Below are positions 15,561 through 24,787 of a DNA stretch of 57,591 nt, piece after piece. Source of the stretch: Gammaproteobacteria bacterium (GTDB lineage Bacteria > Pseudomonadota > Gammaproteobacteria > Arenicellales > JAANXG01); assembly GCA_024638505.1 (NCBI GenBank), contig JAHEKE010000010.1, forward strand, positions 1 through 57,591. The letters are read 5' to 3'. The position numbers and the translations under genes are program-made. Every line of letters starts with the position of its first letter. Positions within the stretch are counted from its first letter, which is position 1. The notes under the pieces were generated by a model that was not told the DNA's origin, did not search any database, and saw only the letters and a program-made list of their open reading frames with translations.

Positions 15561-17816
15561 TCACGTGGGTAATCCTGCTTCATTCAAGTCAGCAACGAGT
15601 CGCTTAATAACAGCTTCGTCACGAAATACCTGTTGCTCCCCATATCTACCTGCGGAGAACGTTTCGTCGAGCGCGAGAATCTCGGCTCCAATTCGTTTGG
15701 CCTCCGCGGCCCATCCGGCTCGTACAAGAGAGCTCGCAAGAATGACGCGACCTTGAACGTTCTGCGGAGCCAGCCGCACGACTTCTTGCGCAACGGAGAT
15801 GGCATCGCCTATTTGTCCGGCCTCGCGACACGAAGCCGCGAGGATCTCGAGAAACCACGGTGGATATACAGGAGATATTCGAATCGCGTTTTTAATGTGC
15901 GCAATCGCATCTACGGGTTCACCGCAATGTAACAATACGTTCGCTAAAAAACCGTTAGCGTTGGTGCATCCTGGCCGCACCGCCACAGCAGTACGGGCGA
16001 TTTCCAACGCATCATCGTATCGTCGCTGAAGTAAACGGACATTTCCCAAAATCGTATGTGCTTGCCCGTCAGCATCTTCAAAAACGATTGCTTTCTCCGC
16101 CCACTCGCCAGCCTGCTGACGCGCCTGCACAGCATTGTCGGTCCAGCCTCGGGTGGCTTGAAACCAGATGGACATCGCAACCCAGGTCGCCCCAAGCGGC
16201 GAGTTTGGAGCAAGTTCCGCAACCCGCTCGAAGTTTCTCCTAGCTTTGGCCATGGACTCAGCGCTCATTTGAAAGAACTCACTTATGCCACGATAAAATA
16301 GTTCCCGAGCCTTTGGATCTGTAAGGCACTTGCGCCAAATGCGCGCTTGCTCACCGCTCGCAAGTCTAACGTCAAGCGCTGTAATCACGCGCTCTGTAAT
16401 TTCATCCTGCAATGCAAATTCATCACCGAGGTTGCGATCGTACTGTTCAGACCATATGACAACGTCGTCTGATGTGTCGGTCAGCTGAACGTTCACCCGT
16501 ATACGGTTACCCGAGCGCCGAACGCTCCCTTCCAGAACATAGCGCACGCCGAGGGAAGGGCCGGCGACTGCGCCTGCAGTGCCGCGCAACGCATTGGCGG
16601 CACCAGCGGCTATCAGAAAAAGGCCTGTCAACTTAACCAGCGCGTTTTGGATATCGATACGCAGCCCCTCCGCCAGCGCAACACCTTCCGGATCGTCACC
16701 GACAAACTCGAATGGCAGCAGGGCGATCGACGGCTTGTCAGGTAAGGGCAAATCTAGAGATGCCAGTTGTGGTGGCAGAGAGCCGGGCTCGGCACGATCT
16801 TCGTTTGAGCGATCAATCGTGTAAACGTCGTTAGTTACAGCCGAAAGTGAAAATTCGACTTCATCTGGAAGGCGCGCGCATACCGCTGCGGATAGTCGGA
16901 TTTCATTCGGAGACGCTGCTGCACACAAAGCGGCTGCATGATCGACGACCAGTCCAACTGGACCACTTTTCCCGACCGTTAGCTTACCCACATCAATACC
17001 GTAGCGGTAGTGAACGCGCTCATCCGCAGCTATAAGCGCGTTGGCTTGCCCGACGGCGTGCCGAACTTTGACAGCACACCTTACGCACGCTCGAACATCG
17101 TTGAAACGAGCCATTACGGTGTCACTTGGTATATCGAGCACAACACCGCCCCGCGCCTCAATTTCCTCCGTTATAATCGTTCGGGCAGAATCGAGCGCTT
17201 CACGTATCCCCCTTTTCGATTTGCCCATCAGGATACCAAAGGCGCGGACCTCAGCCCGCAATACACATGACTCGCCTTCTTCAGGCCCCCAAGCAGAATC
17301 GTACACTTGCCACACTCGTACCGGTGCTGCAATGTTCTTCATCTCGCGGTCACCGAGATCTTCGAAACGTACCTTAAGACGATTGCCGACAGCCATGCGA
17401 ACTGCATCTGATACGCATACACCTCCGGGCGCCGCCAGTGCTTCTAATCGCGCCGCGATGTTGACACCGTCTCCAAAAACCTCGCCGCGATCATCTATCA
17501 CCTCACCGAGGTTAATACCTACACGAAATTTGAGCTGACGCCCCTCCGCTAGTCCCACATTCTTCTGGTTCTGGATTCTTTGGATGTAACAGGCGCATGC
17601 TAACGCATCCGTCGCATTCGAAAAATCTGCTAATACTGCATCGCCAGCATAGTGTCCTACCCGCCCCCGATACGCTTGCACTTGCTCAGCGAACAAATCT
17701 AACGAGGAAGTGAGACTACGGTGTGTATCATCTTCATCCAAAGCTGTTAGACGACTGTAGTCCGCTACATCTGCGTATAGAATGGCAGAGAGCTTGCGGG
17801 GCAGACGATCTTCCAT
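15561..17816 (-). CDS. Tandem class III cyclase, TolB-like and TPR domain protein
   Basis: A 751-residue soluble protein. Residues 8-170 are a class III nucleotide cyclase domain with metal aspartates D16 and D59 and transition-state residues N119 and R123 (GDGVNIAARLE). Residues about 190-335 look like a second, degenerate cyclase fold: AFGILMGKSKRG replaces the first metal-binding strand, and no N-x3-R is seen. Residues 355-485 form a TolB-like/FlgO-like segment (PSIALLPFEF ... LEGSVRRSGNRIRV), and 490-740 hold TPR-type helices. E112 stands where cyclases usually have Asp or Thr contacting the base. Such proteins are common in rhizobia and marine bacteria and probably make cAMP in response to an unknown cue. 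Confidence 0.85.
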   Translation of the reverse strand: MEDRLPRKLSAILYADVADYSRLTALDEDDTHRSLTSSLDLFAEQVQAYRGRVGHYAGDAVLADFSNATDALACACYIQRIQNQKNVGLAEGRQLKFRVGINLGEVIDDRGEVFGDGVNIAARLEALAAPGGVCVSDAVRMAVGNRLKVRFEDLGDREMKNIAAPVRVWQVYDSAWGPEEGESCVLRAEVRAFGILMGKSKRGIREALDSARTIITEEIEARGGVVLDIPSDTVMARFNDVRACVRCAVKVRHAVGQANALIAADERVHYRYGIDVGKLTVGKSGPVGLVVDHAAALCAAASPNEIRLSAAVCARLPDEVEFSLSAVTNDVYTIDRSNEDRAEPGSLPPQLASLDLPLPDKPSIALLPFEFVGDDPEGVALAEGLRIDIQNALVKLTGLFLIAAGAANALRGTAGAVAGPSLGVRYVLEGSVRRSGNRIRVNVQLTDTSDDVVIWSEQYDRNLGDEFALQDEITERVITALDVRLASGEQARIWRKCLTDPKARELFYRGISEFFQMSAESMAKARRNFERVAELAPNSPLGATWVAMSIWFQATRGWTDNAVQARQQAGEWAEKAIVFEDADGQAHTILGNVRLLQRRYDDALEIARTAVAVRPGCTNANGFLANVLLHCGEPVDAIAHIKNAIRISPVYPPWFLEILAASCREAGQIGDAISVAQEVVRLAPQNVQGRVILASSLVRAGWAAEAKRIGAEILALDETFSAGRYGEQQVFRDEAVIKRLVADLNEAGLPT

Positions 17817-17954
17817 CTAGGCGTACCTTTCTTAACTTCCTGGGATTGAGAGGTCACTCATTGCAGCATGCTAGCGCAGCTTCTTCATAAGGCCGCACAC
17901 CGGTCGACCGCTTGCATTTGCAGAAGCCGCATGATTGTGTGTTCCACAGGCGCG

Positions 17955-19070
17955 TTATTTTGACGAATGGGGCAGGGCAGTGACGTCGGCAAGGCGGAGT
18001 CCTGCCGGTGTATCAACTTCCACAATCGTGCCAGTGTCCCAGTGGCTGGCGTCGATCATACCTATGGCAACGTTGATCTGTAGATCTGGCGACCAGGCAG
18101 CGGAGGTCACCTGGCCCACTCTCTGGTCATCGGCATAGACCGGCCACGGCTGGGTGCAGGGCGCGACTGGTTCACCCTGCATCCGCACCCCACGAACCTG
18201 GCGAGATGGACCGTCATGCAGCATGCGCAGCAGAGCGTCGCGACCAATGCATCCGATTGCCGCCCGTGTGTCGCAAAAGCGGGCCAGGCCACATTCGTGC
18301 GGCGTGTTGTCTCGAGTCATGTCACTACCGTACGATAATAGACCGCTCTCGATGCGTTCGATTACGTTAGGGCAACCGGGACGTACCGCCAGGTCCTCAC
18401 CTGCCGCAAAAAGCGCATCCCACAGCGGTTCGCCGTATTCACTGCCATCTACATAAATCTCAAAGCCGCCCTGCTTCGAGTAACCGGATCGGGCAACCAC
18501 CATTTCCTTGCCCTCAAAAGCTAACTTACGGTAACGAAAAAAACCAATATCGCGCACTGAGTCATCGAACACACGGGCCATCAGATCTTCAGCCTTCGGT
18601 CCTTGTACCGCAAGAGGTGACACGTCGGGTTCGTCTACATCGACCTCTAGTCTTAAACCGGCGGCGATGCCTTTGGCCCACAGCAATACGTCCGAGTCGG
18701 CGACGGACACCCAGTATCGCTGGTCGTCAATGCACAGCGCCACCGGGTCGTTCAGCATGCCGCCAGATTCATCCACCATCGGTATGTAGTAACACTGATC
18801 GTCCTTCATTCGACTCAGATCCCGCGGGGTCAATACCTGTGCCAGTCGAAACGCGTCCGGGCCCTTGATTTCCACCTGGCGTTCACAGGACACATCCCAT
18901 ACTTGTACATGACGTTTCAGGTGATGGTAGTCCGCTTCTACCGATTCGAAAACAGTTGGCAGCAGCATATGGTTGTACACCGTATATGCCTTGACGCCGG
19001 CAGCCGTCACCCGATTGGTAAAGGGCGTGCGCCGGGTGCGGACGGATACCGAGAGTAAAGCTGGTTGCAT
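17955..19070 (-). CDS. dmdA: Dimethylsulfoniopropionate demethylase
   Basis: A 371-residue GcvT-family protein. The N-terminal AAGVKAYTVYNHMLLPTVFE block, QCYYIPMVDESGGMLNDPVA, EPDVSPLAVQGPKAEDLM, ARSGYSKQGGFEIYV and LLSYGSDMTRDNTPHECGL segments are characteristic of the DmdA branch as opposed to glycine-cleavage T protein. The enzyme transfers a methyl group from DMSP to tetrahydrofolate, giving methylmercaptopropionate, in the cytoplasm. The ATG is at 19070. No dmdB, dmdC or dmdD is adjacent, so the rest of the pathway is elsewhere or absent. This is the strongest marine marker of the window. Confidence 0.88.
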   Translation of the reverse strand: MQPALLSVSVRTRRTPFTNRVTAAGVKAYTVYNHMLLPTVFESVEADYHHLKRHVQVWDVSCERQVEIKGPDAFRLAQVLTPRDLSRMKDDQCYYIPMVDESGGMLNDPVALCIDDQRYWVSVADSDVLLWAKGIAAGLRLEVDVDEPDVSPLAVQGPKAEDLMARVFDDSVRDIGFFRYRKLAFEGKEMVVARSGYSKQGGFEIYVDGSEYGEPLWDALFAAGEDLAVRPGCPNVIERIESGLLSYGSDMTRDNTPHECGLARFCDTRAAIGCIGRDALLRMLHDGPSRQVRGVRMQGEPVAPCTQPWPVYADDQRVGQVTSAAWSPDLQINVAIGMIDASHWDTGTIVEVDTPAGLRLADVTALPHSSK

Positions 19071-19435
19071 AGATGAGAACCTCGAAGTTTTAATCAGTCT
19101 TATACGGGCAATTGTATCTGGTAGACCTCAGGCGCAGTAGATGTTCACACGAGATTCACGAGCACTTTATTATGTGTTCAATATCTCAATATTTAGCCAA
19201 TGTATCCAATACGTCGGTGCTCGATGGTCTTAACGTTCTGGATTTTTGTTCCGGACGCACCGCGTTTTCGGGGAGAAGGGCATGCATCTCAAAGAAAAAG
19301 CGAACGCGGGCATAGCATCAGGTTTCTATGAACAGACCGATTGGCAGGCAATTACGGTCGTGCGTTTCTACTCCGGCGCGGAACCGGGTTGTCAGGCGGC
19401 GTGCGTAACCAAAGTATTTACACAGTAAAATACAG
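19071..19435. other. Intergenic region upstream of dmdA
   Basis: About 365 bases between the start of dmdA and the end of the methyltransferase gene. Only a 60-codon plus-strand frame without protein character is present; no RNA gene or terminator is recognised. Confidence 0.45.
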
Positions 19436-20206
19436 TCAATCTGCGATTGCAGTAGTGACAACGGGCACGCTGACAAAACCGAATCTGCCCTCTTTGTTAG
19501 CCGTGGATAGCTGGTTTAGCCACAGGAGCGCGTCTTCTTCTTCAACGCCTTTGCCAACGGCGAAGGCCGCAACAATTTTGGCCGCCCAGCGCGCGAACGC
19601 GTTCTCGTGCATAGTGCCGTTAAAGAAAGCAATTGGTTTTCGCACGATTCCATTGAATCCCGACGCCAGCAACTTCCGTGGCATTTCCAACGGCAGCATC
19701 TGATGTGAACAATGAGCGCGCCAGATGTGGTGCATGCGATCGTTCAGACTCGGATCTGCCCCATGAAAACGCCAATGTTCCCAGAGTACTGAAATAAATG
19801 CTGCCTTTCCTCCGCGTTTAAGAACGCGCCGGGCCTCGTCAAGGGCGCGGTTTACTTCGGTGATGTATTCCAGCATTTGAATCGACGCGAGGCCATCAAA
19901 GGTACCGTCCTCAAACGGTAGATCCGTCGCGTCACCCTCGATCAGTTCCACCGCTGGCAAATCAGCACAGAGTTCAACTGCCGCTTTCAATTGCTCCGCG
20001 CTCGCATCTAAGCCCACCACCCGGCCGTTATCCCCAGTTGCAAGCGCAATCTCTCGAACCAGATGTCCGCCTCCACAGCCGAGATCGAGAATAGATTGGC
20101 CGGTTTCAATCGCCAACGCCTCGAAGATTGCCATGCGTCGCGCAGAACCCTCGAGGCTCTCCGCGATTTTGCGTTGCCAAAGACCAGTATCACCACCAAA
20201 ATCCAC
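19436..20206 (-). CDS. Class I SAM-dependent methyltransferase
   Basis: A 256-residue Rossmann methyltransferase. Motif I is SILDLGCGGGHL, with acidic LDAS after strand 2 and IEGDATDLPF for motif III; the fold is the UbiE/Methyltransf_11 type. The GTG at 20206 starts the frame. The C-terminal region with RMHHIWRAHCSHQMLP and HENAFARWAAKIV resembles enzymes methylating small or lipid-like acceptors; the substrate is unknown. It stands 88 bases downstream of the ankyrin gene, possibly in one transcript. Confidence 0.85.
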   Translation of the reverse strand: MDFGGDTGLWQRKIAESLEGSARRMAIFEALAIETGQSILDLGCGGGHLVREIALATGDNGRVVGLDASAEQLKAAVELCADLPAVELIEGDATDLPFEDGTFDGLASIQMLEYITEVNRALDEARRVLKRGGKAAFISVLWEHWRFHGADPSLNDRMHHIWRAHCSHQMLPLEMPRKLLASGFNGIVRKPIAFFNGTMHENAFARWAAKIVAAFAVGKGVEEEDALLWLNQLSTANKEGRFGFVSVPVVTTAIAD

Positions 20207-20293
20207 AGATTCGTCCTTTTGGTTTATCGCCGTGCCTTCATGCCACAGCGCACACTTACGTACGGTATCTGACGCACGCCGCTTAACAAGCCT

Positions 20294-21148
20294 TCAGCAA
20301 ATAGTACATACGGCGCCGTGCCGCTCGAGCATCTCGGCCATTCTTACCCCACCGCCTTGCGCGTAGTCCAACGGCGTAAAACCAAACCTGTCTATGGCGT
20401 TAATATCGGCACCTCCTGTGATCAGCAGCTCGGCCATAGCAACGTGGTTGGTGCGCGCAACAACATGCACCAGCGTTACGTCGTTGCTGTCTTTGGTAAA
20501 AACATCCGCACCTTTTTGTATGAGGAATTTAGCCATGGCTAAATGGCCCTGTTCCACAGTACGACGCAACGGCGTATAGCTGTATTGATCGGCTGCATTG
20601 ATAAAGGCGCCATAGGCCAGCAGCAGCTCGGCAATCTGGGTATGACCTGCATACGCGACAGAGTGTAAGGGCGTTTCACCAGGATAGGCCCCACGACCAG
20701 TCTTTGAGTTGACGTCAGTGCCATTCGCGAGCAACAGCTGCACGATGTCGAAATCGCCCGAAATCGCTGCTGTGTGCAACGGCGTGATCGCTTTGCGCTT
20801 AGACTCGTTCGCATTCACGCTCTTGCTTATGCGTGATTCAGGTTTGATCTCTTGTACTGTCTTGACTGCTTCACTCGGAAGCCCCTGCTTTGCAGCATCC
20901 TCATCAGCACCAGTAGAGATAAGCAGATCGCCAGTACTGTCATCGGAATAGTGCTTTTGACCTGCTTTATAGTTTTTCTCGAGAAGTTTGTGGGGCACTG
21001 GGAGTGCCAGTCGTTCCGTCGAAGCAACTTCGAAAGAGGAATTCCAGTGCTGCCACCATACCAACCCTGCAACAGTCAGAAGAAGTGCGGCAATTACGCC
21101 GCCCGTAACCCACCGCCAGCGTGATGCCTCAACCACAAGCTCTAGCAT
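20294..21148 (-). CDS. Membrane-anchored ankyrin-repeat protein
   Basis: A 284-residue protein. A single transmembrane helix lies at about 14-34 (TGGVIAALLLTVAGLVWW), then a linker to about 120, then four to five ankyrin repeats (TPLHTAAISGDFDIVQLLL, TPLHSVAYAGHTQIAELLL, TPLRRTVEQGHLAMAKFLI, TLVHVVARTNHVAMAELLI, and a terminal partial one ending HGAVCTIC). The two C-terminal Cys may pair if the domain is periplasmic. Ankyrin stacks bind proteins; the partner is unknown. Weak ATG context. Confidence 0.85.
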   Translation of the reverse strand: MLELVVEASRWRWVTGGVIAALLLTVAGLVWWQHWNSSFEVASTERLALPVPHKLLEKNYKAGQKHYSDDSTGDLLISTGADEDAAKQGLPSEAVKTVQEIKPESRISKSVNANESKRKAITPLHTAAISGDFDIVQLLLANGTDVNSKTGRGAYPGETPLHSVAYAGHTQIAELLLAYGAFINAADQYSYTPLRRTVEQGHLAMAKFLIQKGADVFTKDSNDVTLVHVVARTNHVAMAELLITGGADINAIDRFGFTPLDYAQGGGVRMAEMLERHGAVCTIC

Positions 21149-21224
21149 CGTCTAAAATCCTGAGGCCGTGTAAAAAACAGCCTGCGAATCTGCTCTGTTC
21201 AAACTCCATAGCGTCCCCGATTTA

Positions 21225-21248
21225 TCAAAGGCGTTAAGCCGCCTTTGA
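21225..21248. repeat. Perfect 9-bp inverted repeat
   Basis: TCAAAGGCG and CGCCTTTGA flank a six-base loop between the divergent ankyrin and cupin genes. It could be an operator or a small RNA hairpin; no T run follows on either strand, so it is not a classical terminator. Confidence 0.45.
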
Positions 21249-21496
21249 AAGGTTGATTTTCCTCCTTAGTCGACGAGATGAGTAATAAACATCACTTATC
21301 GAACGCCCATTTTCACGACGCACGATAAATAGAACTAATGATGCTGATTCACCGCCTGTATCCCAGAATCCAAGCCTGTCGCCGATTGCTTATTTTTGTT
21401 AGCTTTTAGTTAGCCTTTTTACGCCCCAGGCGGGAACATAACGATGGCTGCGGAAAACAGACGTTCTAGCTGGGACCTGAGAGAAGGAGTATGTTT

Positions 21497-21931
21497 ATGA
21501 ATACAGTAAAAAGCATCGTGTTCGGTGTTGCCCTCTTTGCTGCCGGCTTTGTTAGCGGCAAACTCGACGTGGTTACAGTCTCGGCACAAGAAACATATCC
21601 GACTGAACATAAGGGGATCGATATCATCAAGCTGGGCATTGTGCCGAAGGAGTCGATGCTCAAGCAGACTGGTCTTGCAGGGTACGTTCTGCAGCTGCGG
21701 CTTGCCACCTTGGAACCCGGTGGACAGATAGCACGGCATGATCACGCCACGCGCCCCGGACTCGTCTACACATTGGAAGGGTCGTGGACCGAAGGTCGCG
21801 TAGGCGGTGAGCGTGCGTATCCGGCAGGCGCGGACATTGCACTGGTAGAGGACTGGCAGACTGATCACTGGTTCTATAATCGCAGCGACAAACCGGTTAA
21901 GGTTCTGATTTGCGATTTAGATAACCGGTGA
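21497..21931 (+). CDS. Exported cupin-domain protein
   Basis: About 144 residues. The ATG at 21497 is preferred over 21491 because the AAGGAG site ends at 21489. A signal peptide or anchor covers about 1-30 (SIVFGVALFAAGFVSGK ... SAQE). The single cupin barrel shows the first motif PGGQIARHDHATRPGLVYTLEG with two His, and a second-motif region AGADIALVEDWQTDHWFYN. Metal binding is plausible. Periplasmic cupins of this type often sense or sequester small molecules; function unknown. A 22-base tandem duplication overlaps its stop codon. Confidence 0.82.
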   Translation: MNTVKSIVFGVALFAAGFVSGKLDVVTVSAQETYPTEHKGIDIIKLGIVPKESMLKQTGLAGYVLQLRLATLEPGGQIARHDHATRPGLVYTLEGSWTEGRVGGERAYPAGADIALVEDWQTDHWFYNRSDKPVKVLICDLDNR

Positions 21932-21968
21932 ATCTCACTCAATAAACCGGTGAATCTCACTCAATAAA
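21925..21968. repeat. Perfect 22-bp tandem duplication across the cupin stop codon
   Basis: Two identical 22-base units (21925-21946 and 21947-21968), each beginning CCGGTGAATCTCACTC. The first unit contains the TGA stop of the cupin gene, so the second is a non-coding copy. It looks like a recent replication-slippage duplication. Confidence 0.9.
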
Positions 21969-21992
21969 CTAGTGTGACAATAGCGAACTGCA

Positions 21993-22112
21993 AAGAAAGT
22001 GCTGGAACTCGGTTCAGGTCTTGGCGGCGGCGCTATGATATTGGCGGGTAAGTACGGCGCTCGCGTTCTCGGAATTTCGAAAATGGATTCAGCAAAGGAT
22101 GAACGTGTCTGA
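21993..22112 (+). pseudogene. Fragment of a SAM methyltransferase (motif I)
   Basis: An open frame ending at TGA 22110-22112 reads KKVLELGSGLGGGAMILAGK then YGARVLGIS, the glycine-rich SAM-binding motif I and strand 2 of a phosphoethanolamine- or sarcosine-type methyltransferase. A stop lies four codons upstream and the rest of the fold is missing on both sides, so this is a decayed gene fragment of about 40 residues. Confidence 0.5.
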
Positions 22113-22199
22113 TTGGCATACGCTAAAAACATATAAGTATAAAGCGCCAGTTCAAACACCCCGGCCCTAGACAAATCTCTTTACAGTTGTATCGAATCG

Positions 22200-24371
22200 A
22201 TGCTTCGAATCTTTATCTGCACCCTTGCCTTAGTGAGCACGGTGAACCAGGCGGCGGAACGCCCAAAAATTGGACTTGCGTTAAGTGGTGGCGGCGCCCG
22301 CGGTGCGGCCCATATCGGCGTGCTGAAAGAACTTGAGCGCCAGCGAATCCCGGTCGACTACATTGCTGGTACCAGTATTGGTTCCATTCTTGGCGGGATG
22401 TATGCAGCGGGCATGACCACGGACGATATGGAGCGCGTTCTCACCAGCACCGACTGGGACGACATATTTAAGGATCAACCACCGCGCACAGATTCTTCTC
22501 TGCGACGCAAGTTCGATGATCAAGTATTTCAGATAAACAAGGAGCTGGGCATCAGGGATGGCAAAATAAAGCTGCCGAGCGGTTTTATCCAGGGACAAAA
22601 ACTCCAGCTTTTACTGGATACGCTGTTTCTGCCGGTTGCCGATGTCGGCGATTTCGACCAGCTCAGCATTCCGTTTCGTGCCGTCGCTACCGATATTACG
22701 ACAAGTGAGGCCGCTGTGCTGGGTACAGGCAGCATAGCCACCGCCATCCGAGCGAGTATGTCCGTGCCGGCGATATTCGCAACGGTTAAATATCAAGACC
22801 GTATCTTGGTCGACGGGGGGATCTCGAACAACCTGCCAATTGATGTTGTGCGCGACATGGGCGCAGATATCGTCATCGCCGTGGACATCGGTACGCCGCT
22901 GCTGGAAAAAGATCAGCTCGAGAGCGCCCTAGGTGTCGCCAGCCAGCTTACCAATATCCTGGTGCGGCGCACCACTAATGCCCAAATTGCGACCCTGGGC
23001 GAACAGGATATTCTGATCACGCCGGAGCTCGGCCTGTTTTCAGCGGCCGATTTCAAGGGCGCCGACATTTTGATCTCAAAAGGCGTGGAAGCCACGCTCG
23101 CGCTGGCCGAGCGACTCAAGCCGATGGCTGCTGCGCAGAACGAATACGATCAGTATTTCTCGAACAAAGACAGGGCAGATAAAACGCCGCCCGTGATCAG
23201 CTTCATCCGCATCGAGAACGACTCGCTGCTGTCCGATGAATTTATTCGCTATAAGCTGCAGCAGCAGTTAGGGAAGCCACTTGACTTCCAGCAGCTGGAT
23301 CGGGACATCGGTATCATCTACGGATTGGAGATCTTTCAAACAGTTAACTACCGGGTTGTCCACGAAGCGAACGAGAGCGGCCTAGTGGTTAATGTCCAGC
23401 AGAAACCCTGGGGTCCAAAATATCTACAATTTGGACTGCGCTATTCCAGCGACTTCTCCGTCAACAACAACCTGGCGGTTAGGCTCGGCTATACCATCAC
23501 ACCACTCAATATCTGGAATGGCGAATGGCGTTCTATATTGCAGCTCGGGGAGGAACCCGGGCTGGCGACTGAGTTTAACCAGCCGCTCGGCATCGGCTCG
23601 CCTTACTATGTGAACGGGCAGCTGATGTTTTCTAATGAGCGTTTCAACACATTTGCCGATGGCGTCAAGATCAACGAGACGCGGGTAAGAAAGTTTGGCG
23701 CTACCGGCGCCCTCGGGCGTGAATTCGGTCGCTGGGGAGACCTGCGCTTAGGTGTCAGTCGATTCACCAGCGAAAACAGAGCGGAGCTCGGTGCGCCCGA
23801 TGCGGCTACCTCAGATATTGAAGGCGGGGAAGTTTTCGCGCTGTTTCGGCTCGACACCCTGGATAGTGTGTTTTTCCCGACTGAGGGGATGCTGGGCTCC
23901 GTTGGCTGGGTCGGCTCGCGCTCCGAGCTGGGTGCAGATAATGATTTCGACCAGGCCTTGTTCGACTTTTCAGGCGCGGCAAGCTGGGGCGCACATACCG
24001 TATTGCTTGGCGCGCGCTATCTCTCGACGGTTAAGGGTGAGGCACCGATTCAGAGCGGGTTTAGGTTGGGCGGTTTGTTTAATCTACCGGGTTTCGTCGA
24101 AAACGAATTGAGCGGTCAGAACCTGTACCTGCTGCGCAGCGCCTACCAGCGTAAACTGGCCAACCTGTTCAACACGTCCCCGTATCTGGGCGTCACGCTC
24201 CAGTACGGCCAGGTGTTTCAAAATGAGGACGACGTCAGCCTTGCAGACGGCATTGTCGCCGGCGGCATCTGGTTGGGCTGGGATTCTTTTCTCGGCCCGG
24301 TTTTTCTGGGCTACGGCCGGGCTGAAACCGATAATCAAAGCGTTTATCTCATCTTCGGCAGCCAATTCTGA
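22200..24371 (+). CDS. Patatin-like phospholipase, type Vd autotransporter (PlpD-like)
   Basis: A 723-residue outer-membrane protein. Residues 1-19 are a signal peptide (IFICTLALVSTVNQAAE). The patatin domain (24-300) holds the oxyanion loop GGGARG (30-35), the nucleophile S59 in GTSIG and the partner D205 in DGG. A POTRA-like segment follows (about 325-395, SFIRIENDSLLSDEFIRYKL), and from about 400 to the end a 16-strand Omp85/D15-type barrel ending in VYLIFGSQF with terminal Phe. By analogy with PlpD, the lipase is exported through its own barrel and acts on phospholipids at or outside the cell surface. Monocistronic. Confidence 0.93.
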   Translation: MLRIFICTLALVSTVNQAAERPKIGLALSGGGARGAAHIGVLKELERQRIPVDYIAGTSIGSILGGMYAAGMTTDDMERVLTSTDWDDIFKDQPPRTDSSLRRKFDDQVFQINKELGIRDGKIKLPSGFIQGQKLQLLLDTLFLPVADVGDFDQLSIPFRAVATDITTSEAAVLGTGSIATAIRASMSVPAIFATVKYQDRILVDGGISNNLPIDVVRDMGADIVIAVDIGTPLLEKDQLESALGVASQLTNILVRRTTNAQIATLGEQDILITPELGLFSAADFKGADILISKGVEATLALAERLKPMAAAQNEYDQYFSNKDRADKTPPVISFIRIENDSLLSDEFIRYKLQQQLGKPLDFQQLDRDIGIIYGLEIFQTVNYRVVHEANESGLVVNVQQKPWGPKYLQFGLRYSSDFSVNNNLAVRLGYTITPLNIWNGEWRSILQLGEEPGLATEFNQPLGIGSPYYVNGQLMFSNERFNTFADGVKINETRVRKFGATGALGREFGRWGDLRLGVSRFTSENRAELGAPDAATSDIEGGEVFALFRLDTLDSVFFPTEGMLGSVGWVGSRSELGADNDFDQALFDFSGAASWGAHTVLLGARYLSTVKGEAPIQSGFRLGGLFNLPGFVENELSGQNLYLLRSAYQRKLANLFNTSPYLGVTLQYGQVFQNEDDVSLADGIVAGGIWLGWDSFLGPVFLGYGRAETDNQSVYLIFGSQF

Positions 24372-24563
24372 GCAACGGGCTATGGTCTTACCTGCCGTTC
24401 GCTGTGTTTGCGAGTCAGAGCAAGCGCCTCCTGAGGTAAATCCAAACCAGTCATTCGGGCCGTTTGTCTATCAGGGCCCGGCCTTTACTTTGGTCACATC
24501 TACCGCGAGGATAGTACAATTAACATTGATTTATGTACCAAAGGCGTTCTCACAGTAATAGCG

Positions 24564-24713
24564 ATGAGCCTTACTATGATTGCGTTCAGTAAGTTGCTTC
24601 CGTTTGCGCACGCCAAGATCGTGCCTCAGCCAGTTGTTATTTGCAGCTTTAATGCAGGCGAATGTGTGGATGTTCATAACGGTAAACTAATAGTCAGAGT
24701 TGAGGATTTCTAG
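24564..24713 (+). CDS. Possible small secreted peptide (49 residues)
   Basis: An ATG-to-TAG frame of 49 residues: a moderately hydrophobic start (MSLTMIAFSKLLPFAHAKIV), then two Cys and an acidic end. The small size, lack of a clear ribosome site and absence of a family match leave it uncertain. It lies in the 416-base gap between the patatin gene and the GST gene. Confidence 0.25.
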   Translation: MSLTMIAFSKLLPFAHAKIVPQPVVICSFNAGECVDVHNGKLIVRVEDF

Positions 24714-24787
24714 CAAAAGCAGGCATCCTACTGAGCGACCCCTAGGTTACCGGCGTATTACAAAGCGAGTTATAACGGGAAATTTAG

